From Anaeramoeba flamelloides (lineage: Eukaryota; Metamonada; Anaeramoebidae): 64,000 nt of DNA. Below are positions 37,565 to 47,992 of this stretch, in pieces. The translations under genes and the position numbers were made by a program. The stretch is taken from contig JANTQA010000060.1 of NCBI GenBank assembly GCA_027625915.1, forward strand, positions 2,232,001 through 2,296,000. The letters are read 5' to 3'. The notes under the pieces were generated by a model. That model was not told the DNA's origin and did no database searches. It saw only the letters and a program-made list of their open reading frames with translations. Every line of letters begins with the position of its first letter. Position 1 is the first letter of the stretch.

Positions 37565-39989
37565 ATGAGTAACCATCCGTTTCTTTTGTAGTCCCTTTTT
37601 CTTCAACCAAACCAAAGATTAAAAATCTTTTTATTTTTTTTTCTTTAATAAAGGTAAATACAATTCCCTTACAAGGATCCAAAACCAAACAATAGGCCAA
37701 CGACAAAGATCGTTGGGTTTAAATGAAAAACTGTTTCTAGATAACAAAGGAATTGTTTATGATCAGAATTATCAAGTCATTACACAAGAACATTTGATCC
37801 AATCAAAAATTATCCAAAGTATGTCCAAAAAATATCCAAAACCAAAAATAGTTGATCAAATTGTTGGTGGGCTTGAGTTCCCTCGGATTAAAAACTTTGA
37901 AAACTTTATGAAATTTGAAAAGGCTTGCTTAAAATGGAAAGAACAAATGGAAGAAAAATTGAGCAAATTTGTTCTTCCAAAACCACTAAGTAACCACTAT
38001 TATAGACCATACCTCTTTAACCAAGTAAACTATTTTTTCTTTTTTTTTTTTATTAATAAGGTTTTACTGGGATTGTTTCTTTTTTTTCTTTTTTTATCAG
38101 ATTTCTCATTGTTTCCTTACCAAAACACAAAAAATCAACACACTTTTTACTTATGGTCAATAGAATTCTAATTTCCCCCAAAAAGAAATTATTTCAGAGT
38201 TTGAGAATGAAAATTCTTTCAGCAATCCTCAAGATTTCCAACCAATCCAAACTGAGAACAGCCAATTAAAAATTAAAAAATTCACAAAAAAAGAATTGTC
38301 AGTGGTAAGTCTTTCTCTGCTTATAACCAATTTTTTTCTTTTTTATTTTTTTGCTCAAGACAAAAGACAAAATAAAAAAAAAAATTTAGAACTTTTTCAA
38401 ATATTTAATGTTTTTCAGAAAAATGATATCAAATAAGAGATCTCAAAAACCCAAGAAAGGAATTTTGGTTTTTCAAAAATTCAGGTTACCGTCGATAATC
38501 AATTCAGAAAAGCTGTAAAAAATAATTACAAAAAACTTTCAAAGAAAGTTAATTAGATACAGCCATTTTATAAAAGAAAGTGAAGTACAATCAGATTTAC
38601 AAACTGTTTAAAAAAGTGAATCAAACGGTTTGAGCAACACTTAAAAAGTGCTTTATTCTTTTTTACTACAACTGTATCCTTTTAACTTCCTTTGTTTCTT
38701 TATTTTTTCTTTTTTACTGCAAACAGTACGGAAAAAAAATGCAAAACAGGGAAAAAGTTCAACTGATTTTAATTGTGGATCTTAATAGAGAACCAAAAAC
38801 AAAAAGTAAGATCAATTAAAAAAAGAAAAAAAAAATGAATTTAAGACAAAATGGGTATATTCAACATAATCACAGTTTTTTTAATACTACCTTTTGGTCT
38901 AAGAGTTTTTCTATTATCAATCAATAATTAAAAATTTGTTGAAAAAATTTACCATTTTTGAGATATTCAAAACCAACTCTTACATGTTTAGATAATAAAG
39001 GAGATTTAAATTGTTTTTGTTGACTTGATTGAAAATAATATATATGAATTATTCTTTGAAGTTAATTAATTTCTTCTTTTAATTGATTTTACTTTAGGTT
39101 TTCACTAAAGTTACCAATTAAAAATCTTGTAAAAATAAAAAATTAAGGTTTTTTTTTGAAATTTTGTAATTTGGTTCAAAAACCATTTTCTTTCATTCAA
39201 ATTCGAAATTTACCTTGAAAAACATCGAAAATCAAAATCCTCTAGCCTCACCTTCTTTCCACTTCATTTTAAAATATAATAGAGTTTAGGGTAAAGGTAT
39301 AAATATACTTGAATATAAAGAGGATAGTTAGATTCCTAAGAGGTAACAAAATCGATTTAAATTTACCTTTGTTAAGTTTGAATATTTTTTCTGAATGTTG
39401 TAATTTACATCATTAGTATGAAAAAATAAAATTGAAAATTTTACCATCTCCCCTAATACTTATTCTATAACGATAAGATAAAATTTTGAGTTTATTTTTT
39501 AATTGATCATAATAATTGTTATCAACTAATCTCCGATTTCACGAGAATCTTTTATTTGAATATTTTTCTTCTTGTTCTATTTTGATACTTTCTAATCTGA
39601 AATATTTATTACTTTGTAATTATTTTGAATTACAATGTAATCTTTATCTTTTAATTTTAATAAAAAAATTGAAATTGAAATTGTATTTTGGAACAGAATC
39701 GACTTAATTTGATTAGAAATTTTTTTTTCAATACTATCGGCATACTATCTATCTTGTAAAATAAATTCCGTAAAATAATTTTGATCTTAAAAACTCGATT
39801 TTTTTTTTATTTTTACTCACATTTTTCTTTGTGCTTGGCAAGTTTAACAAAAATAATTCTCATGATTCCAAAAGATTTTTTTTAAAAGCAGTTTCAAACA
39901 AGATTTTTAAAAGAATAAATATATACAAATATTGGATATATAAAAAGACATTTTTTCTTCAATAAAATTTATAAAAGCTTATAATTAAA

Positions 39990-40070
<81 letters not shown>

Positions 40071-43000
40071 GCACTACATATACGCTATAGATAGAAAAAG
40101 AACGAGTTTTACCCGATTTTATAAAAGACACAGAGTCAATCATATCTGAAAATGAACCATGGAATAACAAACTAATTCCAGAAGAACCAAATCCGAATAA
40201 CTATAAAACCTTTCAAGAATTTGAAAAAGCACTTCAACGATGGTCAAAAATTGTATTGAAATCATTCAAAAAAATACCACCACATGCAACCGATTTTAGG
40301 GAAATTCATGGGCTGGTAAGCTTAGAGGAAAAAAGACGAGATGAAGAAAGAAAGAAACAACTTAAAATCCAAAGACGCAATACACTTAGTAATTTTGGAA
40401 AATCAAAAAACAACCTTAATTTAACATTTACAAAAAATTTCAAAAACAATCAAAAAAGATTCCGTTTAAGTGGGAAATATCCAAATTCTTATAGGCCGTG
40501 GATAATAAATTTTCATAAGAGATGTTTATTATATTCACCCAAGCAAGGGTTAAATGCTTTAACAAGCTTTCAAACTATAATTACCCAGCGCTATCTTTCA
40601 AATTTATTCAAAACTGCAATTTTAAAAAATGGAAAACAACAAGAGAATGACCAGAAGGGAAAAAATTCATTAAATGGAAAAAATCATCGTAAATTTAAAA
40701 CGTCACAAACTGAAATAAATATTTTTTCTTCCACGTTTAAACAAAATACCTTTTCCCCGAATTCCAAATCGGCTTACATAATCAAAGAACTTCTCGAATC
40801 ACTAAATGAAAATAATACAAAAAATACTGAAAATAAATCTTTTAGAGTAATTGGTATACTTCACGGGCAATTAAAAAATTCAACAAATTTTTATCAACGA
40901 AAGAAACAAATTAATTCCCGATCTTTATCAAATTTTTATCTTCGAAGAAGCGATATTTCTGGAAGCCTATTACCAAAAAGCGTTGATTGTCCGCTTAAAA
41001 TTAATGGCGAGAAAGTTATATACCCGATCCCAAACTATGAAAACGATGAGCCAATAGATTTGTTTTCAGTTAACAAAAAGAATTATCAATTCAAAATTAA
41101 TAAATCTTTAAATAATTTCAAATCCCAACATAAATTTAATAAATTAAATTCTTCATATTATCCTCAGAAATTTTTACAAAAAAAATTAAATCTCCAAATT
41201 CAATCAATAAAAGACCATTTTTCAAATAACGTAAATCTTGACAAAATTGGGCTAATTCTTTCACTATTGACCTCAAATTTGCCTTTAGATATTTTCATTC
41301 AATTGATGAATGAAACAGTTTTTGAAAAATTGTCACAAAAAATGTTTTCAGAAGCAATATATTCAATAATAAATACAACAAATTTAAAAAAAATTTTGCA
41401 ATTATTTCATCATTCCATTTCGCTACTCACGCATTCAAAGGTAACTCTCTTTTTGATTTTTGATTTTTGATTTTTATTGATTTATTTTGATTTATTTTGA
41501 TTTATTTTGATTTATTTTGATTTATTTTGATAGTTATAATGATAATTAGTGGATTTTATTTTTCTAGTAAAAATTAATATTTTGAAAATTTCTAGAATAA
41601 ATGGTTATTCTTATTAGATAATTAAAAGTATTGTCATTTTATTTTTTTATTTATCCTTGCGTACGCTTACTTTAAATTATTATTTATTTGTGATAGGTAA
41701 AAAAATAATAACAATAAAATTAATGAATTCAAAAAATTACATGAACCAATTTTTTTAAAATAATTACAATTCCTTGAAATTTCTAAAATAATATAAACTT
41801 TGATTCATTTTAAATGAAAATGGTATTAATAATAATAATAATAAACAGAAAAAAAAAAGTGTATCTGCGATTTTTGACAATTTATGTTTTTTATTTTATA
41901 AAAAAATTTTTTCAAGTATTTCGCTTGAATTAAAAAAATTTTAATTAAATTTATAAAGATATAGAGTTGTGTTGATAATTATTTAAACTTTTAAAAGTTG
42001 ATTTGTTTTTTTATTGATGAAGGAGGGGTTAAGGTATTCTTGTGACCATAAGATTTTTGTTTTATTCTTTCTTTTATCTGTTTGGAAAGAATTTAGGAAA
42101 ATCTAGAATTTTACCCAATTCTTTCAAATTCTAGAAAACAGCAATTAACTTTTCTTGAGTTTTATGTTTATTTGTGAAGTATTCTAGGTTTTTTTTTGAG
42201 GTTTTCTATTTCATTTCTGAAGTGTTCTAGGTTTTTTTTACTTTTAGAAATAAACCGAAAATGAATTAAAATTTTCTGTTTATTTCAAAAATTAAAAAAA
42301 ACCTAACGAAAATCTATTGATTTTCTAAATAAATAGAAAACTCAAAAAAACCTAACGAAAATCAATAGGTTTTTTAAAAAAAAAACAGAAATATACGGCA
42401 CTCTACAACACTCTACGTTACTTGACGAAACTCTACAATCTTCCAATGAAGGAATTTTTTTAATAAACATATCTATTTTTTTTCTGAGTGGAAATATATT
42501 TACACATTGTACTTAATCATATTTGATTAATTTTTGTTTTGTCACTTTTTATATACCATTTCTTCGGTCTGAAAAATAATATAACTTTTAATTGTTTTTC
42601 ATTACTCAAACTCTTAACAACATTATAATTCTATTTAAATTATTTTTCTCTATTAATATATGATCATTGTCTTCTATTCTTACTTTTAATAAAAAAACAA
42701 AAATAAATAAATAAATAAATATCCTATAGACATCATTTTTTATTACAGGATTATTAGAATCACATATTGGAACAAAAATCATTGTTAATTATTCTTTAAA
42801 TAACGATATCCAGAGTTTATATTATATTGCTTATGCGATGAATTTCCTCGATGGCAATGTATCTAATATTCATCCTTATGATGAAGAAACAAAGCAATAT
42901 TCTATAAAGATTTTTGGAAAAAAGAATTGGGAATTAGAACAAAAACTATTTGTTTATTATTATATTCGTCATATTCTTGGGCCAATGTTAGTTCCAAAAA

Positions 43001-44865
43001 AGAAATTTTTATATTTATCGATTTCAAGCGATATTAAAAAGGAATTAACTAAAGTACAAAATATATTTATAAAAATCTCAAAAAAATATAAATTATTTTT
43101 TCAACAAGAAATTTGGAAAGGGATAAATTGTAGATCAGTTGCAATTTCTGGATATTATTTAATAATATTTCTTTTGATAATTCAAAACAATTTTTCTGAT
43201 ATCTTTAAGGAATATTATTTTACGAATAATTATAAACTTATTAATCACTTAAATACTTTATTAAAAAGTAAATTTAGCCACGTAAGAAATGCTGCAAAAA
43301 TTATCTTTAACAGTTTTTTTAAAGTAAAATTTTTTAAAACTTTTATGATGTCATATTTTGAAAAAAATATTGATTTTATACTATTAAAAAATTTTATAGT
43401 AGTTAAAAATAAATATAATAATTTTGCAAAAATGACAGATTTGTCAATTTTATATTCAACTTTATTCATTAAGCATTTTGATGGTTTGATTCAAATTTTT
43501 AAAAATAATAATAAGGGTGTGAATGCTGATGGGTGTAAGGAAAAGGATGATAATATGAACAAGGGTAAAAGCAAAGGCAAAAAAAAGAATAAAAACAAAA
43601 TTAAGGTGAAAAACCTAAAAAGCAAAAGCATGAGCAATATAAATCCAATGAAGAAAAAAACAAATAGAAATGATGATAATAATGTAAACACCATTGGAAA
43701 TGAAGATTTGATTTGCCTCGATTCCACCATTTTTAAAAAATTAATGACGCATCTTTTAAAACTGATCAATAACAATACATATACCTTTGAATTGTTAATT
43801 ATTCTTACCAAATTGATCTACAAACTATCCTTTGCCATGATTTTATGCTGTAAAATAGATATTATTCAAAGCCATAATAGAAATAAATTAAATAATAATA
43901 ATAACAACAACAATAATAATAATAATAATAATAGGAGTAAATGGGGTAAAAGTGGAAAGGGAAAGAATGTACACTTAAAATCCTTCACTAAAAAGCAAAT
44001 TTTTATTGATCTTAATTCATTTGATACAATTTTTAAAATAATTGAAAATGGCAAAACTGAATTAGATTTAGTAAAATGCTATTTAGTAAAAACCTTTACA
44101 AAGTTTTTGCAAATACCAAATATATACCTATTTTTATTAAAAAAGGAAAAGTGTTATTCAATATTTAATATAATCACAAAAATTTCAATTAGCAATAGAC
44201 TTTCAAAGAGCATTTGGAGATTTCTTTATATTTTGATTTTTAGTCACCCAAATGCATTACAACATTTAATTATACTAAAAAAATTTCAAAATTTTCTTGG
44301 TATGGTATCAAGCGTTTCATCAGTGTCCGTTGTCTCATACGGGTTGGACTTTATTCATAAACTGTTTATGTTGCCAGAAAAGAACCATTTGAAAAAACTG
44401 AATCTCCTTAATCAAATTTCCCCCATCAATATAAATGAAATGCATTTCCAATTATTGAAAACTCATCAATTATTTATAGACTTTTTCACCGATAACTCCA
44501 TGTTTGTGAAATTGAATATGATCTTCATGAAGCACGGAAAATCAGATTTTAATACAAATCGAAAAATTACCTGGTTCATTTTTGTCAAATTGTCAAAGGT
44601 TTATTATGTCCTATTAGATAAATCCTTTTGCATCAAAATTTTGAAGTCAAATTCAAAAAAGGAACAATATAAAGAAGGTTTCAATACCTTTGAATCAATG
44701 ATCTTTGAATCAAAATCTTTAGAATCAAATTCTTCTTCAATTGCTATTTATGGGAAAGGTAAAATTGTGAATTTTAACGATTCTAAACGCCGTTGGACAG
44801 CTGGTAATAAATTAAAAGAGACCTTTAAAAATAAAAAATTTAGAAAATGGCTCAAAAAAAAATAA
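37565..44865 (+). CDS. Scaffold-like protein, five exons, with two FxxFExAxxxW motifs and helical repeats
   Basis: I rebuilt exons 37565-37587, 37676-38024, 38164-38304, 40091-41440 and 42730-44865. All junctions are GT-AG and in phase, giving 1,332 residues. Residues about 68-110 (IKNFENFMKFEKACLKWKEQ ending in VLPKP) and about 205-240 (NYKTFQEFEKALQRWSKIV then PPHATDF) are two copies of one motif, F..F.kA...W followed by a Pro-rich segment. This resembles proteins annotated as Sca1-complex scaffold ScaA-like in amoebae, which assemble Ras-GEF and phosphatase complexes; I offer that from memory at low confidence. The middle is basic and low complexity. From residue about 540 to the end, long amphipathic helices resemble HEAT/armadillo repeats (for example LINHLNTLLKSKFSHVRNAA and LVKCYLVKTFTKFLQIPN), broken by a Lys/Asn-rich insert and an Asn run. 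Exon 1 is only 23 bases and is the least certain part. Confidence 0.8.
38728..39140. mobile_element. DNA element, family 1 copy 3 (opposite orientation)
   Basis: The start (ACGGAAAAAAAATGCAAAAC, about 38728) corresponds to the reverse complement of the right end of the copy at 54104-54557. The interior matches in reverse complement, for example GATTTAAATTGTTTTTG and TTGAAAATAATATATATGAA. The far end near 39140 is degraded and has lost the clear terminal repeat. Confidence 0.75.
39994..40071. repeat. (AC)n(AT)n microsatellite next to a splice acceptor
   Basis: More than 20 AC units run into about 15 AT units. The tract ends about 20 bp before the AG acceptor of exon 4 (TACGCTATAG, 40081-40090), so it occupies the position where a branch site and pyrimidine tract would normally lie. 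Confidence 0.95.
41477..41531. repeat. Tandem 10-base repeat TTTATTTTGA
   Basis: About five direct copies of the ten-base unit TTTATTTTGA lie at the start of the intron, just after the exon 4 donor. Confidence 0.9.
42060..42425. repeat. Hairpin-cluster repeat, site 3 (inside an intron)
   Basis: Modules seen at the other sites recur: GGAAAATCTAGAATTTTACC with AATTCTAG (about 42098-42135), GAAGTGTTCTAGGTTTTTTT, a stem pairing GTTTTTTTTACTTTTAGAA with AAAAATTAAAAAAAACCTAA, and the linker ACGGCACTCTACAACACTCT. This copy is in intron 4 of the scaffold-like gene, in the transcribed strand. Confidence 0.65.
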
Positions 44866-46549
44866 ATACTTTGTTCTCCATTCACCTTTGTTCATTAAAT
44901 TAGATCCTTTTCATTTTTGGAATTTTTTTTTTGCTGAGTTGGGATCTATTTTTTTATCCTTTAATAAGAAAGATTTTTTTCGAAAAAAACAAAAATAAAT
45001 GGAAGCAGACTTAATATAGAAACGATGTTAAATAAAAGAAAAGGATAATCTTGGATTATAATTTTATTAATATACTATTATCAATTTTTTTTTTTTTCAT
45101 ATCTTTTTGTATCCGAATTAAAATGTAATTCATTTTCAATTTGGATAATTTTTATAACATGTCTTATATTTATTGTTGATAAAGACAATCATTATTCTTA
45201 CTTTTTATTTGTATTTATTATTTTTGGATTTATTTGGATTTATATATATATATATAGACCAAATGCTATTGTATTTCTTTGTCATAAAATTTCATTAATA
45301 TCTTTTCTTGAAATATATAACTCAAAATTAATTGTGTTTTTAGGTTACAATAAGAAAATAAATAATAAAATAAATATTAACATTTGGATTGCCGAAAATT
45401 CCAAATAACTAAATCTAAATACTTTCAATTTTTTGTAATTTACACTTCTTCATTAATAATAATAATAATTACAAATTTTAATTTTATGCTTTTCAATTTT
45501 AAATAATAAAATATTTTTTTCGTTAATTGACTACAATTAATTTTTTTTTTTTTAACTATTTTTATATTGATAAATATTTTTTTGGAATATAAACTGTTAA
45601 ATATTCTAATTTTTTTTCTACATTTATTATGTCTTTGTGTACCGATTTCTATTTTGTTTTGAAATATTTTTTTTTTAGCAATATATTTCGGTTAAAACAT
45701 GTTTCATTTTGCAAATCTTTAAATTGGTTTTTTGATAAAATAATTTATTTTGTTCAATTTCAGGAAAATTTTTTTTTATAATTCAACTTTGAGAGTGTAT
45801 CAAAGTTTCATTTATAAATATGGATCCTTCAAAGGATGAAAACTTAATAAAAATAAATGATAATCTTTCTCTCAGGTTTTTATCTCTCCTGCAAATTCAG
45901 GACAGTAGATAGTTTTTAACTTGGTCATGTAAATGATGTAATATTTTTTTTCTTGATATTTTAATTATTTTTTTTCTTCTCATCTTTTTTAAATGAAAAA
46001 ATTTACTGTGGTTACTCCTTTCTCTAAATAATAATAACCATTAAATAATTTATATTAACTTTTTTGATTATAAGAAATTATTAATTTTTATTTAATCCTA
46101 AATCGTTCAAAAAAAAAATCAGATCACACTAAATTAATATATTGTTAGCCAGAGGAAAAATTAAATATAAATACCTAAAATATAAAAAAACTAAAAAATG
46201 TTTAAAATTTTTCAAAAATCAAAAATATTTCCAAATTGGATTAACCATAATAATTTTGATTGTTTGTACCGTTTTAACTATTTGAAAATTTTTAATGTTG
46301 AATTTATCGTCCAGGGTTTAATGTTAGAAGAAATATTTAATCCTAGGAGGTGATATTTTGAAGAGACAAAATTTATACAACCTAATTTAAAGGGTAACTG
46401 GATATAAAACTAGGTACAGTCATTAGAAGTGTTTTGAACTTTATTTATTTTTTGAAAAAAAAAAATAAAAGAAAAGAATTGCTTGGATTTTTCATGAACA
46501 AATAGAAAATATATTAAAATTTTATTTTTTTTTTCCTGAATTAAAAAAA
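44866..46549. other. 3' flank of the scaffold-like gene, no gene seen
   Basis: A+T-rich sequence. Around 46170-46330 it resembles the right part of the family 3 elements (for example TTGATTGTTTGTACCGTTTT), so a decayed fragment is likely. At 46420 TACAGTCATTAGAAG matches TACAGTCATCAGAAG at 52478 and may mark another element end. Confidence 0.45.
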
Positions 46550-46770
46550 ATCAAACATCTCTTTTCCAGTATTAAAAAGAAAAAATAAAAAGTCTTCAGA
46601 ATTTTAAATTCTGAAAAAGTTAATAAAAAGTGCCTTATAGTGTCTAGACTTTACAGAATTCAAAATAAAATAGAAAAATCAAAGATTTTACCCTTTTTTT
46701 GAATTCTAGAAAAACGAAATGAAAAATTTTTTAATTTAAGAAATAAAAGTAAAATTAAATAAATTTTGGT
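46550..46770. repeat. Hairpin-cluster repeat, site 4
   Basis: Stems such as TTCAGAATTTTAAATTCTGAA (about 46600) and CAGAATTCAAAATAAAATAG paired with TTTTTGAATTCTAG (about 46655-46710) are followed by a TTTAATTTAAGAAATAAAAG module. The linker TGCCTTATAGTGTCTAG is related to linkers at the other sites. Confidence 0.6.
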
Positions 46771-46924
46771 TCAATTTCTATTCTAAAGTTAAGAAATTAC
46801 ACAAATTTTCTTCATAGATATTCTTATTTTATGAACAAAAATAAATCAAAATTTTGTCAATTATGTAAAATAAATAAAGATTTGGATATCATTGAAGATT
46901 TGGATCATTTTCTCTGTGATTGTG

Positions 46925-47110
46925 TCGTGGAGTGCCTAGGTTTTTTTTCAATTTTTGGAATGTAAAGAAAATTAAATAAATTTTCTTTACATTTCAAAAA
47001 GTAAAAAAAAACTAACGGCAGTTTTCCAGAATTTAAAAAAATAGAGTAAAACCAAACATTTTACGCAATTCTTTTGAATCCCAGAAAACCTAACGACTGC
47101 CCATCCGATG
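46925..47110. repeat. Hairpin-cluster repeat, site 5
   Basis: After the linker GTCGTGGAGTGCCTAGG, a stem pairs GGAATGTAAAGAAAATT (about 46957) with AATTTTCTTTACATTTC. A longer stem pairs GGCAGTTTTCCAGAATTTAA (about 47027) with GAATCCCAGAAAACC and then GACTGCC. The stem at 47036-47090 is nearly perfect. Confidence 0.75.
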
Positions 47111-47284
47111 AAAATGATTGTAAAATCTGGATTTCTAAATTAAAAAAAAAATATTTTTTTCACTTATAATAAATAATAATAATATTTTTAATATTATTAA
47201 TAAACAAGATTCAATATCTTTATTAGCTCTAGTAGATAATAAAACTATGTTTGAATCTTAAAAAAAATTTCTAAATTCAAGTTT

Positions 47285-47550
47285 AGGATTTGGAGAGTGT
47301 CATAGAATGCCTCGGTTTTCTTGAAGTTTTCTTTTTTATTTGTTAAATCTATCGATTGTCAAAATAAACAGAAAACTCAAGAAAACCTAACAGCCTTTTC
47401 CAAAATTTAAAAGAATAGAGTAAAATCAAAGATTTTACTCAATCCTTTTTAAATTCTGGAAAATCTAAAGGTGGTTTTTTTTACTTTCAGAAATAAAACA
47501 AAAATTTAACAAAATTTTTGGTTTATTTATTAAATTAAAAAAAAAATAAC
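47285..47550. repeat. Hairpin-cluster repeat, site 6
   Basis: Three hairpins lie in a row. CGGTTTTCTTGAAGTTTTC pairs with GAAAACTCAAGAAAACCT (47318-47387). TTCCAAAATTTAAAAGAATA pairs with TTTTTAAATTCTGGAAAA (47395-47463). TTTCAGAAATAAAACAAAA pairs with TTTGGTTTATTTATTAAA (about 47484-47534). The site is about 450 bp beyond the 3' end of the minus-strand K+ channel gene. Confidence 0.75.
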
Positions 47551-47992
47551 TTAAAATTAAAAAAAAATTCTAAATTCCTCTTATAAATTTCAATAAAAAA
47601 AATTAAATAAATTTTCTTCTAATTTCTAAAATTATAAAAAAAACATAAAAGTATACTGAGAAGAAAAGTAATTTTTTCTTTTTATACTTTAAACTTGATA
47701 TTATCATAATAGTTATTATTCTAACATTTAATTTGATTTTCGATATCTCAAATCATTAAGGTTGTATAACAGAAAATTTCAAAATTGCTCACAAATTATC
47801 TGAAAAAAAAGTATTTATTTTTTTAAGCTGGTGTTCTTTCTAAAAAAATTAACAAAAAATATAATTATTGTATTAATTATTTTTTAAAAAAACTTTTTAT
47901 AAAAAAAGGAAAAAAAAAGAAAGAATCAAGAAGAAAGAAAAAAAAAGAAAAAAGAAAAAAATAAAAACAAAAACAAAAAAAAAAAATATAAA
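47551..47992. other. 3' flank of the K+ channel gene
   Basis: A+T-rich non-coding DNA ending with A- and AAG-rich runs just before the minus-strand stop. No gene seen. Confidence 0.4.

Larger units (their letters stand above)
38305..40090 (+). other. Intron 3 of the scaffold-like gene, 1.8 kb
   Basis: The intron is GTAAGT to TATAG. It contains a partial arm of the AGTGAGTGAAAC repeat (38595-38660), the third copy of family 1 (38728-39140), a solo CA/TA microsatellite tract, and nothing that looks coding apart from an unremarkable open frame at 39516-39707. Confidence 0.8.
41441..42729 (+). other. Intron 4 of the scaffold-like gene, 1.3 kb
   Basis: The intron is GTAACT to CTATAG. It begins with a TTTATTTTGA-type tandem repeat (about 41477-41531), contains an AG directly followed by GT at 41695-41698, and holds a hairpin cluster at 42060-42425. 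A second AG at 42748 is nearer to a T-rich tract, but using it breaks the reading frame, so the acceptor at 42729 is preferred. Confidence 0.75.

Noticed and set aside
42748-42838. Acceptor at 42748 (TTATTACAG) for the last exon of the scaffold-like gene
   Set aside because: It breaks the reading frame from exon 4. The acceptor at 42729 keeps it and gives a continuous protein.
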